In this document: positions 56,316 through 64,000 of the stretch, piece by piece
Numbering within the stretch: position 1 is the first letter of the stretch
How the letters are laid out: every line of letters begins with the position of its first letter
Assembly: GCF_907165205.1 (NCBI RefSeq)
Contig: NC_058194.1
Span: 27,404,856-27,468,855 of the forward strand
Direction of reading: 5' to 3'
DNA length: 64,000 bases
From: Coccinella septempunctata
Taxonomy: Eukaryota > Arthropoda > Insecta > Coleoptera > Coccinellidae
Made by a program: the position numbers and the translations under genes
The notes under the pieces: model-generated
What the model saw: the letters and a program-made list of their open reading frames with translations, nothing else
Databases searched by the model: none
What the model was told of the DNA's origin: nothing

Positions 56316-57013
56316 CGAGGATATATTGAAAAATTCTTAGCCTACTGTAGAACCAAACAAAATTTCAATGTCGAAATATTTTATTACTCAACATATTCTC
56401 CTCTCAATTGGATACATTCATTACAGCGAACCTGCAACGTCTCTAGACCTTTCAAAAAAAAGTTTTCTTCTTGCTCTGCAAATCAGACCTCCACAGCTTT
56501 TATTACCTCCGCGTTGGAAGCAAAGTTACGACCTTTTAAACTTTTTTCAACACCTTTGGATAGCTTTCCGCGTCTTTTCTATTTATTTTTTTTCCCGTAA
56601 AGTGGTCAGTAATGTCGAATAGGAATCTACGATTATTGTCCGTTATCCAAAAAATCAGTCATGATTACTCCATGGCAATCCCAAAAAACTGAAGCAAGAA
56701 CTTTTCCAGCAGATTTTTGGACACGAAACTTCTTAGGTCTTGGAGAACCAAAGTGTCGTCATTCCATCGATTGTTGCTTTGATTCTGGATCGTAGAAATG
56801 TACTCAAGTCTCATCCATAGTAACAATTCGGTTTAAGAAGTCTACATCGTTTTCAAATCGAGCACAGATCGAACGCGATGCTTCTTCCCTTGCACGATTT
56901 TGGTCAACATTCAAACATTTGGTGATCCATTTTGCAGCAATTTTTCCTATGTACAAATTGACGTGAACTACAAGATGAACGAGTTCATATGAAATCTTCA
57001 GTGCTTCAGATAT
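56316..57013 (-). mobile_element. mariner copy 4, truncated with internal deletion
   Basis: A perfect family 3' terminus CGAGGATATATTGAAAAATT at 56316 after TA. Compared with copy 3, about 130 bp is missing at 56548, and the element stops near 57013 (after CTTCAGATAT), so the 5' half is lost. Confidence 0.9.
56410..57013 (-). pseudogene. mariner transposase fragment (copy 4)
   Basis: The minus-strand frame 57025-56804 carries EALKISYELVHLVVHVNLYI, a KWITKCLNVDQNRAR segment and IVTMDET with the first catalytic Asp. The frame then changes. The block with the second and third catalytic residues is removed by the ~130-bp deletion, leaving only C-terminal codons near 56410-56540. Non-functional. 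Confidence 0.85.
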
Positions 57014-58074
57014 GTTGTGAGTCATTTTTCTGGAATCTTATTATTTTAACCTGAAAAAACATTACATAGGCATGTTCAATAAATTGATTCAAAGTCCTCA
57101 ACTTTTGAAGAGCAGTTTATTGTTTTTGATGGTGAATGTACCATAATTATGACACCATACCATTGAGGATGTCAACAAAAGATGCAATAGCTTTCAAAAG
57201 GCTGCGATTTGGCCAATTAAGTTCTTCGTATTAGGGATGCTCCAACAACCAATGAACAGTACAAACTTTTATTAGTTATTCCTTAGTCCAGAAGAGGCAC
57301 TCAATTCGGAAGACCCTTTATTATTTGGGAGGAAGACAGAGGCACAAAATTGGATGATTCATACGAATTTGCATCCCCATATTGACAATGGACCAACATC
57401 CATAAAAACATCGTTTTCCCGATGAACCTCTTCATCGTCCATTCGTATGCTAACACATTAGTTGTGCACGTGCACCGTCATCAGGTATGCGCATGAAATA
57501 GCATCGGCCAACCGTAACAATAACGATTTCGCTTTCTGCCATTCTGCCCCCGCAAAAACGTCTATTCTCTGCCATTGCTCACAGCGTCGAGTACAATACC
57601 TCGCGATAAATCATGTCTTTTGTCCACTATCTCCTGCTATCAACGTTACCCTTGGGGCGCAACAAAACAATTCTTCTTGCGCTGCATCCACCCAATGAGT
57701 GCATGCACGGTGCATTATGCGCGAACATCCTGAGTGAATCACGCGTGCAACTATCCCATTTCCTTCAGCATCCGAACAGAAAACACCCCCCCGATGATTT
57801 ATCTGGACCCCTGACCAGCGATATGTTTGCAGAAGATTTCTCTTGTTATCCTTACCGGTGTGGATCAATTCTACTGTTTGTGGTCTTTGTATAAGCGTCC
57901 ATCTTGTAGTTTCTGGCTGTAACTATGGTTTTACAAATAGTTGATGCATCTGCCTTGGAAAAGCCTTTTTCAGATATGCACATCCTTAAAGAAAACAACA
58001 AACTTACTGCTAATTGGTATACCAAACCTATAGTTGGGGAGCCCAAGAAGGAATTTCGGGATTTACTCGATCAA
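57014..58074. other. no secure gene; possible Penelope-like fragment
   Basis: Between 57970 and 58050 the plus strand reads FSDMHILKENNKLTANWYTKP, which recalls the end of a Penelope-type RT (a hydrophobic residue then D, followed by WY-KP). It is isolated and short. Other frames around 57462-57894 overlap antiparallel and show no domain. Confidence 0.35.
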
Positions 58075-58835
58075 TATGTGTCAGATTAATATAAGGGGAG
58101 ATACCTTGGACCCTGTAGAGTACCTTTACCAAAAATTAGATATGTGCATAGGGGGAATAGTAAAAAAACGATCATTGTACATACTCTAGCGTGTCAGGAT
58201 GAGACATATGTCGTTAATTGCAAGAGGAAAAATATATATTCTCTTAATCTGACAATGTAAGCGTGACATGTGTGGGAGGGCGCCAAACTTGTGGAAAAAA
58301 CATCGAAATTCTCTAGTACGGTGGCTTTTTTCTTATTGTGAAGCTAATGATTCCAGAATAACGGAAAAAATATAATCTGACAGTTCCAGCAAGTCGAAAC
58401 AATGAAGATTAACCAACAAGGTCACAAAAATCAGTTTTTTTGAATTATCTCTTCTCCTGGGCTTCAAATTGTTTTCGCACTCATCATAAAAGTTGTTAAG
58501 CATAACATTCCCTACAAATTTTGTTCGAAGCAATTTTTTCTACGTTCGAACGTTTTCGAGATATATGACGATGAATGTACATCAGACTGGGTTTCTACAT
58601 TGACCTTGGCCTTTCGCATATGTGGATCTGCTCCCCGCCCTTATCGTCCTCTAACTCGAAAACGGTTAAGGGTATGTAAAATTGTTTCAAAAGATGTTTA
58701 GAATCTTATTATCTACAACTTTTATAATGAATACAGAACCAATTAGAGGTACAGGAAGGGAGATATTAAAAAAAATTCCTTGTTACCATCTTCAAGCTGT
58801 CAGAAAACCCACCCTGATTAGTGTCAGATTAATGA
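58075..58835 (-). repeat. dispersed repeat Y, copy 2 (inverted)
   Basis: Reverse complement of 47228-48025, about 760 bp. TGTCAGATTAAT occurs just at both edges (near 58079 and 58826) in the same orientation. Internal AATCTGACA words lie near 58245 and 58375. Divergence from copy 1 is substantial but continuous. Confidence 0.85.
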
Positions 58836-60030
58836 GTCAATATGTTCTGTTATATCCAGAAAGAAAACTCATAAAATTCATATCTTTGCTTTGCCACTAC
58901 CAGTTTCGTACACACCCCGTAGAGCCCAGACTCTTAAACCTCCAGCACAAAGGCAGGATTCACGGGCATAACGGACGAAATCGTATTTTCCGGATTTTCA
59001 CCTCACATTCCCCAGACGTAAGTACCTTGAATTAATGGCGACTCCTCACTCCTGTCTCGTTAAAGACAGCAAACACTTTCTGCGGATATGATTTACCGCC
59101 CATAATGTCTCCCCGAACTACTGTTGTTAGCGTGCCATGAATGCAATGTCAAAGCATGCGTTTCGAGGAACACAGGAAAAAAAAAATGAGCAGTGAGTTA
59201 AGCAGCGTGGAGAATTATCCCACCATTCGCCATTATATAAAGTAGCAGCATTGAAGCGAGGTTGGGCATTGGCTGCATTCCAACAGGCTACACGAAGATC
59301 AACTCAGCCATGGCCCCGAAGAATATTACGATGATGCCGAAAAATATGTTTTCCGAATACTCCATGTAATATACACCCGACCCCGTAGACTGTTCGGCCC
59401 GAGAATATGCAATAAATTGGTTTCGAATTATGGTATGATGTTGTGGTTTCATTATTTGCCCCTTTGAGACATGCAATTCTTTAATGACGTATAGGATAGA
59501 CGCTTTTAAGAGCCAAAAATTATAATTGAAGGGAATAAATTGCAGAAATTACGAAACAATTGTTGTTGTTTCGCGTATTTACGGGTCTGCAAGTCTCCGT
59601 ATACAATGCGGATTCCGGAATATAACTGTGATTCCGGGAGGGTTATTTTGGCAGTATATGTCCTACAGCTCATCGAGGGCATCATTACGATCGTATACGC
59701 GAGATGAATCGCAGTTGTCCATAGATAATTTATACACAACTGGTGCATATGCAATTCCGTTTTATGGTTAATAGGATTCACCAATCTATGGCCGAAATTA
59801 TGACGGTTCCATAGATTCCATTGGATAAATGTATCGAAAAAATATACTGCTCGTCAGATATTTAAAATTATAACATGACAAAATATTGTGTTATTACAAT
59901 AAAGAAAAAGAGTCGAGCGCTTCGTCGAAATCATGGAGCAACACTGAAAATTGTCAAAATGTCAAAGCTTGCGGAATTTAACCTTATCCTTGTGTCAAAT
60001 CTGTCGAGTTTTGGTGTAGATTTCGAAATG
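58836..60030. other. no gene recognised
   Basis: A TATATAAAG word lies near 59233 but no gene follows it. The frames at 59506-59784 and 59526-59771 overlap antiparallel without a domain. Confidence 0.45.
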
Positions 60031-60744
60031 CATTCATTCATTGCTGTATCCCGTTACCGGGAATTAATTTACAAAAAAAAAAAATAGAACAGACTTATAG
60101 ATTCTTGGGGCTAATTGCGATTGTGTGCCCTCCTGTGACTAAAGAGACCCAACCGTGACCTACGGATCCTTCCACACTCCAGGCATGGATAGTCACCAAC
60201 CAGATCTAGCCGCCGCTGTATTCTTCTCGAGTCTCCATTAAGGCTGTGCACCATAGATCCCCACTGTGACCTAACTAACGCTAGTTATTCCCAGTTGTGA
60301 TTGGCATTAATTGATTTTAGGGATTGATGTAGTGTATCCTTAAACCGCTTATACTGGCCTCCTGGTTTCCGGGTTCCCTCTGCCAATTCGCCATACATAG
60401 CTATTTTGGGGAGTCTTGTGTCTTGCATCCTCAGAATGTGGCCGCTCCATCTGAGTCGGGCCCTCGTTACTTGAGTCTCAATTGTTGTACAACTCTCGCG
60501 TTGCAAGACTTCTGCATTCTAAACTTTGTGGAACCATCTGATGTGCATTATCTCTCTTAGATGACGTTGTTGCGTTTGTTCAAGCAGTTTAAAATGTAGC
60601 CTGTAGGGCGTCCAGCTTTCGCTTCCGTAAAGAAGCGTTGGTAGGACGACTGCTTTGTAAACAGCTGTCTTGGTCTTCAGATTGAGGTCGTGATTTTGAA
60701 ACACTCTGACCTTCAGCTTCCAGAATGCCCGTGATGCCGAATTG

Positions 60745-60747
<3 letters not shown>
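60031..60747 (-). pseudogene. non-LTR element (692-aa family), copy 3, 3' part
   Basis: Holds the 3' tail and hairpin (60049-60062) and the C-terminal coding region: ETQVTRARLRWSGHILRMQD, KPGGQYKRFKDTLHQSLKSI, LLYGSESWTPYR. The frame is broken near 60510 and in the zinc-finger part. It ends at GAATTGATA, where the CR1/Jockey-type element is inserted; the rest of the copy resumes at 62254. Confidence 0.9.
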
Positions 60748-60776
<29 letters not shown>

Positions 60777-62253
60777 CTTTATTAATCCTTTTGGACATTA
60801 TGAAAATGTATAGGACAAGTCATACAAAATAACAAACATAAGAAAAGAACTACAATAAAAAAAAAATTACAGATTCAACTGATGGAGTCCTTGAGGAACT
60901 CGTCTATACTGTAGTAACATCTCTTGAGCAATAACAACTTGACCTCTCTCTTGAAAGACCTTCCATTCATGGATTTCAATCTACTGGGCAACCGGTTATA
61001 CAATTTGATACCCATATAGCTTGGTGATGACTCATATTTAGCTGTATGATGTCGGGGAAAGGCAATAGTGTCATAGTTTCGTGTTCCATACTCGTGAAAG
61101 TCAGAGCATTTCTTGAAGTTACTTACGTTCAGATGGACGTAGACAAGGCTATTGATAATAAATACACAGGGGAAGGGAAGAATTTGAAATTGGTAGAAAA
61201 TCGGACGGCATGAATCACATGGGCGAAGTTTGAAAATGAGGCGTATGATACGTTTCTGGGAAATAAACACCCGATTAGACCCTACCGAGGAGCCCCAGAG
61301 AACAACGTTGTAACTTAAATGGCTATAAGCCATGCTGTAATAAATAGTCAGCAGCTCCTCGACAGGGAGACAACTCCTGAGTCGTAATAGAGCATAGTAA
61401 GCAGTGTTTAGCTTACCACAAACATGATCAGTATGAATATACCACCTCAAATTAGCGTCCACATAGAGGCCCAGAAGTCTCACGTCGTCTCTCGCCTCCA
61501 AGACTCCTTGATTGTATTCAATGATGAGAGGTTCGCATGGTTTATCCTGATTCTGAAACCTGACTATCACCGACTTGGTCAGATTGAGTATGAGTGCATT
61601 TTTGTAACACCAATCAGTGAAACATTGTACTATAGTCTCACATAGCAACTTCAATTCCTGCAGACTTTTCGCTTTGATAGCGATAGAGGTATCATCAGCG
61701 AACATCACCAGTATATTGGCTACCACATATGCAGGCAGATCGTTTATGAACAGTAGAAACAGTAGTGGGCCCAGAACAGATCCTTGAGCGACACCTAGGC
61801 TGTTAGTGTGTTCGTCAGATGTAGCGTCATTCAATCGAACATAAATTCTGCGATCAGATAAAAAAGTCCTGACCCAATCCAGAAACACACCCCTGAATCC
61901 CATTTGGTACATCTTATCCAGAATGAAACGATGTTGTAGAGTGTCGAACGCCTTCGACAGATCAAAAAATATACCTGCCACGTACTCACCGCCGTCAAGG
62001 CTCTTGTAGACAAATTCAAAAAATTCACAACTGGCCGTTTGGGTTGACCTACCATGTCTGAAGCCGTGTTGCTGATCAGATAGTATGGAGTACTTTGTCA
62101 AATAATTGTACATGCGATTGTATATTATTCTTTCAAAAATCTTGGACAATTGACTTAAGATGGAGATAGGTCGATAATTTGTTATATCCTGGCTGTCACC
62201 CTTCTTGTGGACTGGTAAAATCCGTGCCAATTTAAGGACAGATGGGAAATGCC
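60748..62253 (-). mobile_element. 5'-truncated CR1/Jockey-type element inside copy 3
   Basis: An (AAT)n tail at 60748-60775, an untranslated stretch to 60874 and an RT frame running to the junction. The host sequence reads ...GAATTGATA | C(A/G)GTTGTG..., exactly continuous with the intact family copy at about 53440. The insertion therefore shows neither an obvious target duplication nor a deletion. The same 3' end is found at 22805-22915. Confidence 0.88.
60875..62253 (-). CDS. CR1/Jockey-type reverse transcriptase, N-terminally truncated (451+ aa)
   Basis: Open from the junction at about 62253 (first residues GHFPSVLKLARILPVHKKGD) to the stop at 60875. Numbering from codon 62230: NYRPISILSQLSKIFERI (18-35), QHGFRHGRST (54-63), FFDLSKAFDTL (88-98, catalytic Asp), QGSVLGPLLFLLFINDLP (149-166) and FADD (177-180, the catalytic pair). 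The C-terminal part contains an RDD...LLGLYVDANLRW thumb motif and RSCLPVEELLTIYYSMAYSH. No stop or frame change within the RT, so it is relatively young, but endonuclease and ORF1 are missing. No ATG is assigned, because the frame is cut by truncation. Confidence 0.9.
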
Positions 62254-62438
62254 CAGTTGTGTACTTCCGTGTCTAGGTTAGCCTTAGTATTTATGAAGCT
62301 TCCCAAGTATTTGAACTGCTCGACCTGTTTTAGGGTTTCATTCTCCAGGCTGATATGTGTTTGAAGGCTTTCTGGGGGACTTACCAGGATTTTGGTTTTG
62401 TCGATATTGAGTTTAAGGCTTAAAGCTTCGTATATATT
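62254..62438 (-). pseudogene. non-LTR element (692-aa family), copy 3, upstream part
   Basis: Reads YEALSLKLNIDKTKILVSPP, ETLKQVEQFKYLGSF and NTKANLDTEVHN, matching residues ~422-480 of the 692-aa protein. It stops matching near 62438, the 5' truncation point of this copy. Confidence 0.88.
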
Positions 62439-63496
62439 TCGAGATGAACGACTGTGGAAAAACGGTGATGAGATGATAATCAAAGTAGAGTATTCTTTGT
62501 TGGCAACCTTGTAAACTAAATAGGTGTCAACAAATACTCTGCATTGAAAGTCAAATACCTCAACATAGAGTTTTCCATCATCCAAACTTCATAAGAATGA
62601 CATTTCTTCCACAAACCTGACAGAAATGGAATGGTGCAGACGATCTATGGGAGCGCGAGGGCCATCGAAAAAATTTTGATGGTGATCCATAAGTACATAG
62701 AAGAAGCCACCTTTGAAATTTGTTTCACAAGAAACTTTTATACCATAAGGAAACAAAGTTTGATAGATTCATCCATTCAACAAATAAGATCTTTTGTAGT
62801 TTGTAGACATAATGAATTTCAGCCTTTTTCTCAACCCTAAACGAAAAGATCATAACACGAATTCGTCTACTACATCTCATAATAAAATATGCATTTAATT
62901 TCGCAGGTTTGCCCCAAATATTATACGGATGATTACAATAGAATCTGCTGTTTGTATGCACAGCCAGGCTTCCAGAGTCCTGTTTCAATACTGGAGTATT
63001 TGATCAGATCCCCTCGGCCCCCCCCTCACGCTACGCTTGTGTACGCACGATTCGAACTTAACCATTCACCCGCGCTCATCCGGATTCTATCCGTCCGGCT
63101 GGGGAAGAATATTGTTTTGAAGAAAGTTGAAGAAGGAGCCGGCTCTCTTTGTGAAACGTCCGTGTCTTACTAAATACCCGACAGGATTGCTAAATATTAT
63201 TAAATTAAGAAGAAAGGGCGCCCAGCTCGAGCGTGAACCGGGAGTTGGGAGAACGGGAAAGGGAAGGCCAAAGAAAATGCCGTTGTTGCCATGTTTAGAA
63301 CTTCTTTCTGTGCACTCTGTAACTGTAAGTGATCGATAACCTTACTAAGAACCCCATTCAGAGCTCTTTCCAAAAAACAGTTGGTTTTTTTGAATAAACT
63401 TTCGGCAGGAATCTGCAGAAAACACGCACAACCTAGATGCCACATACGCCTACCCGGTGATAGATGGCGCACCCGTTTTTATATCTCTGTATAGCT
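62439..63496. other. no gene recognised
   Basis: Frames at 62631-62840, 62725-62988 (minus), 62889-63173 and 63127-63339 lack recognisable domains. No repeat ends noted. Confidence 0.45.
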
Positions 63497-64000
63497 AGAC
63501 TCCCTACAGGCGACACATTAAACAGCTTGAACAGACGCAACAACGTCATCTGAGACAAATAATGCACATCAGATGGTTCCGCAAAGTGTCAAATGCAGAA
63601 GTCTTGCAGCGAGCGAGTTGAATAACAATTGAGACTCAAGTAACGAGGGCCCGACTTCGATGGAGCGGTCACATTCTGAAGATGCAAGACACAAGACTCT
63701 CCAAAATAGTTTTGAATGGCGAATTCACAGAGGAAGCTCGGAAACCAGGAGGCCAGTATAAGCGGTTCAAGGATATACTGCATCAATCCCTAAAATCAGT
63801 TAATGCCAATCATAACTGGGGACAACTAGCGTTACACAGATCACAGTGGAGGTCTTTGGTCCACAGCTATAATGGACACTCGAGAAGAATACAGCGGTGG
63901 CCAGATCTGGTTGGTGACTATCCATGCCCAGAGTGTGGAAGGATCTGTAGGTCACGGTTGGGTCTCTTCAGTCATAGGAGGGCACACAGTCGCAAGTAGC
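63497..64000 (+). pseudogene. non-LTR element (692-aa family), copy 4, runs off window
   Basis: Begins TCCCTACAGGCGACACATTA, matching residues ~527 onward. It reads RHIKQLEQTQQRHLRQIMHI, then SNAEVLQRAS followed by TGA where the intact copy has a Cys codon, then ARLRWSGHILKMQDTRLSK, KPGGQYKRFKD and the complete finger CPECGRIC...SHRRAH. It ends at TAG 63997-63999. The 3' untranslated part and hairpin lie beyond the window. Confidence 0.9.

Noticed and set aside
1..64000. CRISPR array
   Set aside because: The tandem arrays have contiguous or near-contiguous units without unique spacers, and the sequence is eukaryotic.

Overview
This window looks like repeat-dominated nuclear DNA of an insect. 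The order is not determinable from the sequence. Evidence: AT-rich DNA without operons, several mariner and Tc1 DNA transposons, a THAP-domain P-like element, non-LTR retrotransposons of types common in insects, and a degenerate array of telomere-like GGTTA words. I found no convincing host protein-coding gene, tRNA or rRNA. Nearly every long reading frame belongs to a mobile element or lies inside a tandem repeat.

Layout. 0.3-1.5 kb: a 20-bp minisatellite in a 300-bp higher-order arrangement. 2.9-3.5 kb: a decayed reverse transcriptase (RT). 4.75-6.55 kb: a satellite of about 141 bp with a 282-bp dimer rhythm. 6.88-8.21 kb: a P-like DNA transposon with inverted termini and a 7-bp target duplication. 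It keeps the N-terminal THAP finger and a C-terminal piece and has lost the middle. 10.6-11.5 kb: a terminal-inverted-repeat (TIR) element with a second inverted pair inside. 12.4-16.8 kb: a mariner split by a 3.17-kb CACTG-ended transposon that carries its own candidate spliced gene and a retrotransposon RNase H fragment. 17.7-19.3 kb: a second mariner next to an RT fragment. 22.2-23.5 kb: a fold-back element with arms of about 550 bp. 24.3-25.5 kb: the most complete mariner. 29.6-30.4 kb: the 3' end of an RNase H-bearing non-LTR element. 32-45.6 kb: four copies of a family ending TACAGGGTGT, a Tc1 element and a tandem repeat. 47-50.3 kb: a repeat family whose inverted partner lies at 58.1-58.8 kb, and a TIR element related to the fold-back. 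52.7-54.9 kb: a non-LTR element with an uninterrupted 692-codon RT frame. 56.3-57.0 kb: a fourth mariner. 60-62.4 kb: a second copy of the non-LTR element split by a 5'-truncated CR1/Jockey-type element. 63.5-64 kb: another copy running off the window.

How it fits together: this is a record of successive insertions. Mariner fell into an older repeat and was then hit by the CACTG element. A CR1/Jockey-type copy split an older retrotransposon. A small insertion sits in one of two duplicated segments. The most interesting items are the candidate three-exon gene in the CACTG element, the 3' GNRA-type hairpin of the 692-aa retrotransposon family with a compensatory base change between copies, a short peptide shared by four copies of the TACAGGGTGT family, and the fold-back element with a retrotransposon tail in its loop. 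All assignments come from reading the sequence; no database search was run.
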